NCBI GenBank assembly: GCA_041690355.1
Contig: JAWLHK010000022.1
Location: forward strand, 1-64,000
DNA length: 64,000 nt
Source: JAWLHK01 sp041690355 [NCBI: bacterium]
GTDB taxonomy: Bacteria; J088; JAWLBW01
Direction: 5' to 3'
In this document: positions 17,730 through 25,320 of the stretch, piece after piece
Position numbering within the stretch: position 1 is the first letter of the stretch
Layout: every line of letters starts with the position of its first letter
Translations under genes and position numbers: made by a program
Notes under the pieces: model-generated
Seen by the model: only the letters and a program-made list of their open reading frames with translations
What the model was told of the DNA's origin: nothing
Databases searched by the model: none

Positions 17730-17966
17730 CTACCACTCTTCGCGCGCAAGGGAGAGGAGCTGGCCGTGCGCCAGAGAAGCCTCCAGCGTCGAGCCTTCCG
17801 TGGCGTAGACGGCATTCAGACGCTCGGTCACGGCCGACGACCCGTGACGGGACGCATATTCGCGCAGAGCGTCACGGAATACCGCAGAGAGGGAAACGCG
17901 CCGCTGTCTGGCCAGCTGCTCGGCGGCTTTGAGAAGCCGGCGAGGAATCGAGATGGCAACCTTCAT
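17730..17966 (-). CDS. Ribbon-helix-helix (CopG/ParD-like) protein, no toxin beside it
   Basis: A 78-residue protein. The first 45 residues are a ribbon-helix-helix DNA-binding domain: strand KVAISIP, then helices around LLKAAEQLARQRRVSLSAVFRDALREYA. The C-terminal part (HGSSAVTERLNAVYATEG) is like the toxin-neutralising tails of MazE/ParD antitoxins, where RLNAVYA is typical. A toxin gene would be expected directly downstream, but the next gene (26 bp away) is the VOC protein. It is therefore an orphan antitoxin or a plain repressor. AAGGA lies almost at the ATG. Confidence 0.75.
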   Translation of the reverse strand: MKVAISIPRRLLKAAEQLARQRRVSLSAVFRDALREYASRHGSSAVTERLNAVYATEGSTLEASLAHGQLLSLAREEW

Positions 17967-18065
17967 TCCTTCAGGATGGCACCCGGATCAGCCCCCCGCA
18001 ACCCCTCTGCCCGAGGCCGCACCTCACGCGGAATGCAAAAACGAAAATCCCGGTCCGCTCCCGCG

Positions 18066-19196
18066 CTACACCCGATACCCAATCACCGCCTCCATCTGCC
18101 GATCCTGCATCAGGGGCATCGCCAGGCGGACCATCGCGTTGCGCAGGCCCACCGCCAGCGGATTCTCCCATTGCCCGACGCGGCCGATGTTCCATGCCTG
18201 GGTCACGAGCTGCGACGTGCGCGGCTTGCGGCGTTCCTCATAGTTGCGGAGCGACACGGTCGTCTCGTTACCGGCCAGCAGGCAGTCCACGAGCACGGCC
18301 GCGTCTTCGAGCGCCATGCATCCGCCCTGGCCCAGGTTCGGCGTCGTCGGGTGCGCCGCGTCGCCGAGCAGGGTCACGCGGCCGCGCCCCCAGTGGGCGA
18401 TGGGCGGTCGGTCATGAATGTCGTGCCGCAGGATCGCCGTCTCGGGGGTCGCCCGGATGAGTTCCTCGATGGGCGCGTGCCAGCCGCGGAACAGTTCCAG
18501 CAGATGCGCCTTCTCGCCTTCAGGCGCATGACCGCCCGCCGGGGTGTTTTCGGTCGCGAACCAGTAGACCCGGTTCCCCGGCAGCGGCGCCTGGCCGAAG
18601 CGGCGGCCGGGGCCCCAGGTTTCGCCCGGGGTCGTCTTCTGGATATCGAAAGGAACCACGCCGCGCCAGGCGACGTATCCCGAATAGCGCAAGGCTTCTC
18701 CCGGATGCAGTTGCGCGCGCACGGCGGAGTGGAGGCCGTCGGCGCCGATCAGCATGTCGCCTTCTACCTCGGTGCCGTCGTGGAAGGCGGCCACGACGCG
18801 ATCACCTCGCTCTTCGAACGATGCCAGCGCTTTGCCGAGGTGAACGGGGCCGCCGTACAGGGCGAGGAGGGCGTCCTGAAGATCGCCGCGATGGACGACG
18901 GCGCTGATCTCGCCGAACTTCTGGCGCAGATGTTCCGACTCCGTCTCGACGAGAAGGCGCCCGGCCGACGTGCGGATCCCCGCGACCATCGGTTCCCGGT
19001 AGGCCGGGAGCGACCCTTCGAAGCCGAGCTTGCGCAGGGCGTGCAGGGCGTTCGCCCACAGCGCGATGCCGGCGCCGACGGGCTTCAGTTCGGCCGCCTG
19101 TTCGTAGACTTCGACGTCGAAACCTGCCCGGCGCAGACCCGCCGCGACCCCGAGTCCGCCGATGCCCGCGCCGATAACGATGACTTTCCTGCTCAT
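18066..19196 (-). CDS. FAD-dependent aromatic-type monooxygenase
   Basis: A 376-residue class A flavoprotein monooxygenase. Motifs in order: the dinucleotide fold VIGAGIGGLGVAAGL (about 7-21), the DG motif GADGLHSAVR (about 151-160), and the GD motif LLGDAAHPTTPNLGQGG (about 286-302). Such enzymes hydroxylate aromatic or polycyclic substrates with NAD(P)H and O2. Its ATG overlaps the stop of the upstream TetR gene by ATGA, so the two are translated together and the enzyme should be controlled by that repressor from the dyad at 19835-19848. The likely inducer is the substrate; neither is known. Confidence 0.9.
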   Translation of the reverse strand: MSRKVIVIGAGIGGLGVAAGLRRAGFDVEVYEQAAELKPVGAGIALWANALHALRKLGFEGSLPAYREPMVAGIRTSAGRLLVETESEHLRQKFGEISAVVHRGDLQDALLALYGGPVHLGKALASFEERGDRVVAAFHDGTEVEGDMLIGADGLHSAVRAQLHPGEALRYSGYVAWRGVVPFDIQKTTPGETWGPGRRFGQAPLPGNRVYWFATENTPAGGHAPEGEKAHLLELFRGWHAPIEELIRATPETAILRHDIHDRPPIAHWGRGRVTLLGDAAHPTTPNLGQGGCMALEDAAVLVDCLLAGNETTVSLRNYEERRKPRTSQLVTQAWNIGRVGQWENPLAVGLRNAMVRLAMPLMQDRQMEAVIGYRV

Positions 19197-19816
19197 GACG
19201 GATTTCCTTTCCTGACGGGCGCGAGCCCGCGCATCTGAATTTCGAGGAACGAACGTAGAAGGCTGGTGCGCGCCGTCTTGAAATCGGCGGCGCCGTGCAA
19301 CCAGGCGCTGAGCGCATTGAAATAGAGGCTGAAGGCCATCCGGGCGACGAACGGCGCCGGGTAGTCTGTCCCCAGGCGCCCGGCGGCCTGCTCGGCCTCG
19401 AAGAGCGGAATCATGCGCGCCTGGAAGGAGTCGCGGAAGCGGGTGCTCTCGTCGAACATTTTTCCGCCCCGCACAAAAAATTGCGCCTTGACGAATTCCC
19501 GCGCGAGATCGGGCATCGGGCGGTAGACGTCGAAGAGCGCCCCGAAGACGTGCAGCAGCTGATCGATCAGCGGCCTGTGGCCCGGAAGCCGGGCAAAGGC
19601 CTTGTCGACGGCCGCCGAGATCCGTTCCTGGAATATCAGCGCGAGGAGTTCGGGCTTGTCCTGCACGTAAAGGAAAAGGGTTCCCGTGGCCACGTCTGCG
19701 GCCTCGGCGATCTCCTTCGTGGTGGTCTGCTCGTACCCCTTTTCGAGGAAAAGCGTGAGGGCCGCCTCGCGGATCCGCCGTTCCTTATCCTGCCTTGCCT
19801 GTTCTCTTCGCCCCAT
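19193..19816 (-). CDS. TetR-family repressor of the monooxygenase operon
   Basis: A 207-residue TetR regulator. The N-terminal helix-turn-helix is IREAALTLFLEKGYEQTTTK...IAEAADVATGTLFLYVQDK (about 14-54), and the ligand domain follows. The ATG at 19816 is 19 bp from a perfect 14-bp palindrome that abuts the -10 box of its own promoter, a classic autoregulation layout. It is the first gene of an operon with the FAD monooxygenase (ATGA overlap). Confidence 0.92.
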   Translation of the reverse strand: MGRREQARQDKERRIREAALTLFLEKGYEQTTTKEIAEAADVATGTLFLYVQDKPELLALIFQERISAAVDKAFARLPGHRPLIDQLLHVFGALFDVYRPMPDLAREFVKAQFFVRGGKMFDESTRFRDSFQARMIPLFEAEQAAGRLGTDYPAPFVARMAFSLYFNALSAWLHGAADFKTARTSLLRSFLEIQMRGLAPVRKGNPS

Positions 19817-19834
19817 ATATGACCACGCTCAATA

Positions 19835-19877
19835 ATGACTATAGTCATAATATAGCACGCGAAACAGATGCCGTCAA
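19835..19877 (-). promoter_or_regulatory. Promoter with palindromic operator for the TetR-monooxygenase operon
   Basis: Minus-strand -35 TTGACG (19877-19872), 17-bp spacer, -10 TATATT (19854-19849). Immediately downstream is the perfect palindrome ATGACTATAGTCAT (19835-19848), which would cover the transcription start. Repressor binding there would block initiation. Confidence 0.8.
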
Positions 19878-19949
19878 GGCGCGTAGCAGCGCTTTGTCCG
19901 GCAGGGCCTTGGGAATATCGGGTTCCGGAAATCGAACGGAAGCGGAGAG

Positions 19950-20609
19950 TCAGGAACGCCCGGCGGGGCCGTCGGGCCGTGGCCAGAGCAGGAAGCCGCC
20001 GGCCGCCACGCCTGCCGCGGGCGCAATCCAGCCGAAGCGCATGGCGTCTTCGAGGCGGGTGAGCATCTCGGCGCCGGCAGCGCCGCCAGCGAGGAAGATC
20101 AGGCCGACGACCGAGGCGCCGACGATGGATCCGAGAAAGAAGGTGACGAACGGAACCCCCGCCGCGCCGAGCAGCAGGTTCTGCAGGGCGAAGGGGACCC
20201 CCGGAATCCACCGGGAGAGCATGGAGGCGAGGGCGCCGTGCTTCGCGATGCGGGCCGCCATCACGCTCGCCTTGGGCGATTGCTGCGCCCACTCGGCGCC
20301 CAGCCGGTTGCCGATCAGGTAGCCGACGACGCACGCGCTCAGCATGCCGGCAAGGACGATGGGGAACCCGGAGAGGCCGTAGACCGCGCCGGCGAACAGG
20401 ACCGCCGGCGCGACGGGGAAGACGACAATCCCCCCGAAGAGCACCGTGGCGTAAACCACCCAGGGGGTCGCCGGCCGCTCGGCGAGCGCGGCCAGCCAGG
20501 CCACGGTATCCTCGGCGGATACCGCGCGGCCTTCAAAGTACACGAGTGCGAAGGCGCCGAGCAGCGAGCCCAGAAAGAGAAACGCGCCCAGTCGCCTTCG
20601 CGCTGTCAT
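19950..20609 (-). CDS. TVP38/TMEM64 (DedA-like, VTT domain) membrane protein
   Basis: A 219-residue inner-membrane protein with about six hydrophobic segments. The VTT signature is seen as VFPVAPAVLFAGAVYG (about 63-78) and a central SRWIPGVPFALQNLLLGAAGVPF (about 130-152), where the RxxPGxPF loop is characteristic. Family members are thought to scramble or transport lipids; the role here is unknown. Its ATG overlaps the stop of the upstream gene (ATGA), so it is translationally coupled to the unknown protein at 20606. Confidence 0.88.
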   Translation of the reverse strand: MTARRRLGAFLFLGSLLGAFALVYFEGRAVSAEDTVAWLAALAERPATPWVVYATVLFGGIVVFPVAPAVLFAGAVYGLSGFPIVLAGMLSACVVGYLIGNRLGAEWAQQSPKASVMAARIAKHGALASMLSRWIPGVPFALQNLLLGAAGVPFVTFFLGSIVGASVVGLIFLAGGAAGAEMLTRLEDAMRFGWIAPAAGVAAGGFLLWPRPDGPAGRS

Positions 20610-21472
20610 GCGGCGAACTCCGCCTCGACGAGGGCGACCTTGTCGGGGTCGCAGTAGTTCGGGTTGATGTCCTTCTGCGAGAGCAGATGGCGCACCAGGG
20701 CAAAGGGACTTTCGGGCAGACGCTTCATGTACCGCATGGCGCTCGGCAGCGCGCCGAAGGTCTCCTCGGCCAGCACGAAGTTCTTGTCTGCGCGGGCCTG
20801 GTCGGCACGGCGGCGCAGCTCGGGCGTTTTCGGGTCGCGCCGATAGTTCCGGAGATACGCAAGCAGGCGCGTATGGTATTCCGGATCCTCGACGATGGCG
20901 CCGATGGTGCCGGCTCTGGGGTGCGTTCCGCGAATCATGGCGTCGGTCTGGGCTTCGAGCTCGTCGATACCGTCTTCGAACATATCGAGAATCTGGAGAT
21001 CATACAACGGATTGGCGTGCACGACCTGCAGAATGTGCCCGATAATCGTATCACGCTCTGAAAGAACGCCAATCGGATCGATGAGCGAGACGGGGTCGTC
21101 GAAGAAGCGCAGCACCTGGTGAAAGCCGAAGTGGATGCCCCGCGATTCGTAGTAGTCGCGGGCGCCGGGCGAGATGAAATAGCGCACCATGTCGAGGCCG
21201 CCGGCGATGAGCTGGCCCGTGGTGGGCACCTCTTCCATCAGTCCGAGCTTGTGGAGCCGATCGATACGGCGGCGCACTTCACGCCGGTTAAGCAGGGTGC
21301 CGAGGGTGCGCGCAAAGCGCATCCCCTTTCCGTACCACTGCGCCGGGCCGCCCATGGCTTTGAACAGCAGGACAAGGGGCGAGGTGGTCTGGCGGGCCGT
21401 TTTTTCGTCGCTCGCGGCGTAGGCTTCTTTGGGTTTGCGGAGGATGCGTTCCGCGGTCTGCGTGGTTTCCAT
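20606..21472 (-). CDS. Conserved-looking hypothetical protein coupled to the TVP38 gene
   Basis: A 288-residue soluble protein with no recognised family. A segment NRREVRRRIDRLHKLGLMEEVP (shown in part; about 62-83) looks like a winged-helix recognition element. It is followed by YFISPGARDYYESRGIHFGFHQVLRFFDDP, a region rich in aromatic residues, and then long charged helices. No signal peptide or membrane segment. It ends in an ATGA overlap with the TVP38-type gene and starts 16 bp after a TetR stop. The order TetR, this gene, membrane protein suggests one operon, perhaps for lipid homeostasis; that is inference. Confidence 0.75.
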   Translation of the reverse strand: METTQTAERILRKPKEAYAASDEKTARQTTSPLVLLFKAMGGPAQWYGKGMRFARTLGTLLNRREVRRRIDRLHKLGLMEEVPTTGQLIAGGLDMVRYFISPGARDYYESRGIHFGFHQVLRFFDDPVSLIDPIGVLSERDTIIGHILQVVHANPLYDLQILDMFEDGIDELEAQTDAMIRGTHPRAGTIGAIVEDPEYHTRLLAYLRNYRRDPKTPELRRRADQARADKNFVLAEETFGALPSAMRYMKRLPESPFALVRHLLSQKDINPNYCDPDKVALVEAEFAA

Positions 21473-21488
21473 GGTTCCCCCCGTTGGG

Positions 21489-22106
21489 TTATTCGAGAAC
21501 GGCGGCCAGCGCGCCGGTCGTCATGGCGACCAGCGTCCGGGTGACGGTTTTGCGTTGTACTTCGGGATTGAAGAGGCACTGCAGGCCGAGCCGGAGCCAG
21601 AGGGCCAGCAGTCCCTGAATGATCAGATCGATTTCGTGTACCGATTTCCGCGCCGGCGCGACGCCGGCCAGGAGCTGCCGCAGCGCCGCCTGCATCTGGG
21701 GATTGACCCCGAACTGCAGGGTTTCGAGGGTCATCCCGCCGGCCGCCTTTTCGGCATAGACGCGGATGAAATCGCGATTGGCTTCCCAGTAATCGAGAAA
21801 CAGGTCGGCGAGCTTCTGCACGATCTTCCGCACGTCCCCCGCGCCGGCTTCGCCGAAGAGGGGCGCGAGGTGCGCCACGAACCCCTCGTTGAATTCGGTC
21901 AGCATTTCGTCGAGCAGGGCGTCCTTGTCGGCGAAGTGCACATAGAAGGTTCCCTTGGCTACGCCGGCGGCTTCGGTGATGTGATCGATGCGCGTGGCCG
22001 CGAACCCCTGGCGTCCGAAGAGGCCGACGGCGGCGTTCTTCAGCGCGTGCCGGGTGGCTTCTTTCTGGGCGGTGCGGGTGGGGGAGTCGTAAAGGGTGGC
22101 GGTCAT
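21489..22106 (-). CDS. TetR-family regulator
   Basis: A 205-residue TetR regulator. Helix-turn-helix region: LKNAAVGLFGRQGFAATRID...TEAAGVAKGTFYVHFADK (about 22-62). The C-terminal domain resembles fatty-acid/stress-type TetR proteins (LFLDYWEANRDFIRVYAEKA). First gene of a probable operon with the unknown protein and TVP38 gene. Upstream (22113-22140) an imperfect dyad with TTC/GAA ends can be found, but it matches its reverse complement at only about 13 of 23 positions, so no operator is claimed. Confidence 0.9.
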   Translation of the reverse strand: MTATLYDSPTRTAQKEATRHALKNAAVGLFGRQGFAATRIDHITEAAGVAKGTFYVHFADKDALLDEMLTEFNEGFVAHLAPLFGEAGAGDVRKIVQKLADLFLDYWEANRDFIRVYAEKAAGGMTLETLQFGVNPQMQAALRQLLAGVAPARKSVHEIDLIIQGLLALWLRLGLQCLFNPEVQRKTVTRTLVAMTTGALAAVLE

Positions 22107-22193
22107 GGCGTGCTTTTGGTTCGGTGACTTGAGTTCAGTGAATCATGGTCAGCGAATGGCGTCAAGGGATTTTTATCCCGAGCGGATGCCGGC

Positions 22194-22284
22194 CGGGGAG
22201 CGGGGGAGTGGGGGAGGGGGAGAGGGGGGGATCCGACAAGGACCGACAAGGACCAGCAAGGACCAAGAAGGACCCGGCAAGGCC
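22194..22284. repeat. G-rich repeat and CAAGGACC array (island F) in a 452-bp gap
   Basis: The gap 22107-22558 has no convincing gene. It begins with the TetR leader and a small GGGAT-T4-ATCCC hairpin (22166-22179 region). Island F consists of a purine-rich tract with GGGGGAG units (22198-22230), then about four decamer units of the type GACAAGGACC/CAGCAAGGAC (22234-22284). A similar G-rich tract plus CAAGG follows in islands G and H. The rest of the gap (to 22558) holds short dyads, including CGACGCGGCCGCGTCG at 22471-22486, and no repeat or gene that can be named. Confidence 0.75.
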
Positions 22285-22558
22285 GCTCGCCGCCGGAGGC
22301 CGAACGCACCCCGGAAGCACTGTCCCCCCGAGCGGCAGTGAGGGGGCTATCCTGGTGCACTGGTGCACAGAACGTCAAGATTGGCTGCGCTGGCGCCGAA
22401 GCGGCCACGTGCTCGCCGCATGCAGTGAAGGGCGAGGGTGCACATGCGGCGTCAGGGCGGCCCATTGCCTCGACGCGGCCGCGTCGCGGCTATCCTGCGC
22501 TCCGAAGCGCGCACGGCAGAACCTTTCCGCGTGCTGGAACCGCGAACGAAAAACTACA

Positions 22559-23308
22559 TCACTGCCTTACCGCAGAGAATCGCAGCCGCACGTAATCGGC
22601 ATGCCAGCGTCCCTCCGGGCTGCAGAGCACCGGCCGAAGACGTTCGACCACCTCGGCCAGAAACCGCGGCCGCTCCGCCGCGGGAAGGGGGGCGGTGAAC
22701 GGTTGGGCAAACGTCTCGAGCCACGCGCCCACGTCTCCGGGCAGGGGCGTGGGGCGGGGGATGAGCTCCATCGTTCGCACGGCGAACCCCGCGGCTTCGA
22801 GCAGCGCCTGGTAGTCCTCCGGGCGCGGGTAGTACCAGGGGTTCCGTACCGGAAAGCCCCGGGAGATCAACGCAGCTTCCAGCGCGCCCACGATGGCCGC
22901 GACATTTCCGTGGCCGCCGAATTCGCCCACGAAGCGCCCTCCGGCCTTGAGTGCGCGATGAACACCGGCGATGACGCGCTCGGGACGTTTCATCCAGTGG
23001 AGCGCCGCGTTGGAGAACACGGCGTCGAACTCCTTCGCAAACGGGAGGTTTTCTCCGTCGACGACGTGCGCATCAATCCCCCGCTTGCGCGCGGCCTCGA
23101 CCATCGCCGCGCTCGCGTCGACTCCGATCACCGTGCACCCGCGTTCCACCAGCGTCAGGCTCAGCACGCCGTCGCCGCAGGCAAGATCGAGAATCCGCTC
23201 CCCCGGCTGCGGCGCGAGCAGCTCGACCACCGGCATGCCCAGGTCGGAGACGAAACGCGCATTCCGGTCGTATTGCGCAGGATTCCACTTCTGGGGATTG
23301 GACGTCAT
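22559..23308 (-). CDS. SAM-dependent methyltransferase (trans-aconitate methyltransferase-like)
   Basis: A 249-residue class I methyltransferase. Motif I ILDLACGDGVLSLTL (about 39-53); the acidic motif II GVDAS; VFSNAALHWMKRP (about 96-108) is typical of the Tam-like group, as are the early residues WNPAQYDRNARFVSDLG. Substrate therefore could be a small carboxylate, but this is not certain. No operon partner: the next gene on the strand (23405) is 96 bp upstream and encodes MarR. Start ATG 23308. Confidence 0.88.
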   Translation of the reverse strand: MTSNPQKWNPAQYDRNARFVSDLGMPVVELLAPQPGERILDLACGDGVLSLTLVERGCTVIGVDASAAMVEAARKRGIDAHVVDGENLPFAKEFDAVFSNAALHWMKRPERVIAGVHRALKAGGRFVGEFGGHGNVAAIVGALEAALISRGFPVRNPWYYPRPEDYQALLEAAGFAVRTMELIPRPTPLPGDVGAWLETFAQPFTAPLPAAERPRFLAEVVERLRPVLCSPEGRWHADYVRLRFSAVRQ

Positions 23309-23404
23309 GAGGCGCCTCGCGGAACAGGAACGCCATGCCCCTTCGCGCCGCGGATGTTCTTCGGGACGGCCAAAGGGCGCACCATGAATCCCCGCGCGGA
23401 ATCT

Positions 23405-23893
23405 CTAAGCGTTCCCCGAATAGGCGCGACTCAGATTCCCCTCGACTTTCTCGAGCAGTTCCGTGAGCCGCTGCTGGTCCCTCTCGGACAGTCCGTCGAG
23501 CGCCGTTGACAGCGTGAGAAACGCGAGGGGCAACAGCTTCTGCATGAGGTCCATGCTCTCCTGGGTCAGCGAAAGCAGGATCGAGCGGCGATCGTCCGGG
23601 GCGCGCTCGCGCTTCACGTACCCCTTTTTTTCGAGTCCGTCGAGAAAGCGCGTGAGCGTCGTGCGGTCACGGAAGGTACGTTCCGCCAATTCCCCATGCC
23701 GCAGCGAGCCCGCCTGCAGCAGCACGAGCATGACGGCCCATTCTTCGATCTGTACCTCGAATCCAGCCTCGGCCATGCGGCGCTGCATGGTGCGCTGCAG
23801 AAGAATGGTGACGCGGTTCACGCCCTGCCCGAAGCGGATGGGGAGGGGCGGCAGATCGGCGGCAGGCGGTCGTTTGGACTTCCGGTTTGGCAT
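23405..23893 (-). CDS. MarR-family transcriptional regulator
   Basis: A 162-residue MarR-type dimeric winged-helix regulator. The DNA-binding core runs from QIEEWAVMLVLLQAG through LRHGELAERTFRDRTTLTRFLDGLEKKGYVKRERAPDDRRS (given in parts; about 48-108), with the beta-hairpin wing DDRRSILLSLT. The ATG at 23893 is preferred; a TTG four codons upstream repeats the same MPNR residues. It lies downstream of the DUF3179 gene on the same strand (gap 33 bp), so both may be one operon. The target could be the dyad array at 25147-25184 upstream of that operon. Confidence 0.88.
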   Translation of the reverse strand: MPNRKSKRPPAADLPPLPIRFGQGVNRVTILLQRTMQRRMAEAGFEVQIEEWAVMLVLLQAGSLRHGELAERTFRDRTTLTRFLDGLEKKGYVKRERAPDDRRSILLSLTQESMDLMQKLLPLAFLTLSTALDGLSERDQQRLTELLEKVEGNLSRAYSGNA

Positions 23894-23926
23894 TCGGTTC
23901 GGCAACAGGAGCGCGGTCGGACAAGA

Positions 23927-25090
23927 TTACAGCGTAACATGCGCGGGGCCGTCGGCGTAGAGGCGTGTGCGCGGATGAAAGCGCGCCCACCCGAACCAGT
24001 ATTCCTCTGAGACGCGCACCATGCGCAGAGGCGCGCCGCCGTTCAGCGAGCGCCCGCGCAGATCCCACCGGTTCCCCTTCGCGTCGGCAATCACGCCGTT
24101 GTGCACGTCCGGCTGCTCGCCTGCCACCGCATGCGGAAAGTGGAATGCGGCGACCGTCCCCTTGCGCAGCACGACGAGCAGCTTCGAATCGGGGTCGAAA
24201 AGAAAGCCCCGCTGCGCGAGTGCCGCTTTGCGCCATGCCGCCGGCCCGTCGACCGTTTCAATGCCGAGGATCATTTCCCGCGCGGGGAGGCGGGTGTCCA
24301 TCTCGGCGCGGCGGATGCCGGGGACAAATTGCGAGGCGAGCATTCTTTCCATCATGCCGGGAACGGGGAGGGTGAAGGGGAGCAGCTCTTTGGGCGTGAA
24401 CGTGATGACCTCCAGGTCCGGCTGCGAGGCGAGGGCTTCGTCCCACGTGAGGATCTCGGCGAACAGCAGCGGGAGCGCGCGCGGATGAAGCGGGCCACTC
24501 ATCGACTCTCCGGTGGCCTGCTGCCACCAGGTGTACGTGCCGACGTCGGAGAAGACCATGTTGCCGTTATAGAGCGTGGCGACCTCGAGCGGTCCCACCC
24601 CGGTCGTGTCGAAGGTCACCGCCGTATGGCACATGGGGCAGAAGGTGACGGCGATTTCCCGTACGCCGAGCCGATCGTTCACGACGTGATGCTGCGCCAC
24701 ATAGTTCAGCGGATAGGCCCGCCGCAGCCCATCCAGTTCCACCAGAACCACGCGCGTATCGCCTGGGAGGCGCGCACGCATCTCTGCAGTCGCCGGGCGC
24801 GGGTAGTGGACCGCGCGAAAGATCTGTGAGGCGTGAATCTTCCATCCGGCCAGCACAAGCAGCAGTTGCGCTGCGACCCAGCCGGCAAGAACACCCGTCG
24901 CCATGCCGAGAACCGAACCCAAGAGGGCGCTGCTGAGCGCGAGAATGAAAAGCAGCGGAACCCGCGCGCGCGCGTGGACCCGAACGAGACCGAGCGGCCA
25001 GGGAATGATGGCGTAGAGCGGCATGAAGAAGGCGATGAGCGCGGCGATCGCCATGTGGGCTGCGACTGGCGTCGCGACAGGGAGTTCCAT
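23927..25090 (-). CDS. DUF3179 domain membrane protein
   Basis: A 387-residue protein. The first 85 residues hold three hydrophobic helices. The DUF3179 domain (about 100-380) shows its hallmarks: YPLNYVAQHHVVND, then VTFCPMCHTAVTFD (about 148-161) with a CxxC pair, and YTWWQQATGE. The function of the family is unknown; the paired Cys and His suggest metal or haem binding at the outer face of the membrane. ATG 25090. A 55-bp leader separates it from a four-half-site operator array, and the MarR gene follows downstream. Confidence 0.85.
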   Translation of the reverse strand: MELPVATPVAAHMAIAALIAFFMPLYAIIPWPLGLVRVHARARVPLLFILALSSALLGSVLGMATGVLAGWVAAQLLLVLAGWKIHASQIFRAVHYPRPATAEMRARLPGDTRVVLVELDGLRRAYPLNYVAQHHVVNDRLGVREIAVTFCPMCHTAVTFDTTGVGPLEVATLYNGNMVFSDVGTYTWWQQATGESMSGPLHPRALPLLFAEILTWDEALASQPDLEVITFTPKELLPFTLPVPGMMERMLASQFVPGIRRAEMDTRLPAREMILGIETVDGPAAWRKAALAQRGFLFDPDSKLLVVLRKGTVAAFHFPHAVAGEQPDVHNGVIADAKGNRWDLRGRSLNGGAPLRMVRVSEEYWFGWARFHPRTRLYADGPAHVTL

Positions 25091-25146
25091 TGAACGTTGT
25101 GCCCTGGGGGCACTCCTTGGAAAGCGGGAAGACGCTTAGTTGGGAT

Positions 25147-25184
25147 ATGTGCTAAACACACATTAGTATGTGTAGGTTACACAT
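25147..25184. promoter_or_regulatory. Operator array with four alternating ATGTG/CACAT half-sites
   Basis: ATGTG (25147), CACAT within CACACAT (25157-25163), ATGTGT (25168-25173) and TACACAT (25178-25184) alternate in orientation about every 10-11 bp, one helical turn. They form two overlapping perfect dyads: ACACAT-N4-ATGTGT (25158-25173) and ATGTGTA-N3-TACACAT (25168-25184). The array lies between the divergent DUF3179 and beta-propeller lipoprotein genes. The cognate regulator is not known; the nearby MarR is a candidate. Confidence 0.65.
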
Positions 25185-25247
25185 GTAGTCGAGGCGCGTC
25201 AAGGGCCGGCCATGTCCCTGCGCCGGGCCGTCGCTCCGACCTCGGCC

Positions 25248-25276
25248 TTGAGCCGGTTTCTCCCCGGTGGTATCGT
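25248..25276 (+). promoter_or_regulatory. Promoter of the beta-propeller lipoprotein gene
   Basis: TTGAGC (25248-25253) and TATCGT (25271-25276) are 17 bp apart, 45 bp before the ATG at 25321. The boxes are moderately good; the dyad array ends 64 bp upstream of the -35. Confidence 0.45.
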
Positions 25277-25320
25277 CTGTCAGCGCCCGGCCTCCCGAAC
25301 GGCGCGCCGAGAGATGAATC

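Noticed and set aside
22471-22486. A 16-bp perfect palindrome CGACGCGGCCGCGTCG as an operator
   Set aside because: It is not close to a start codon or promoter (nearest start on that strand is 365 bp away), and GC-only palindromes arise easily in this composition.
22338-22595. A small plus-strand gene in the 452-bp gap
   Set aside because: No ribosome-binding site; composition unlike the neighbouring proteins, and its end overlaps the methyltransferase on the other strand.
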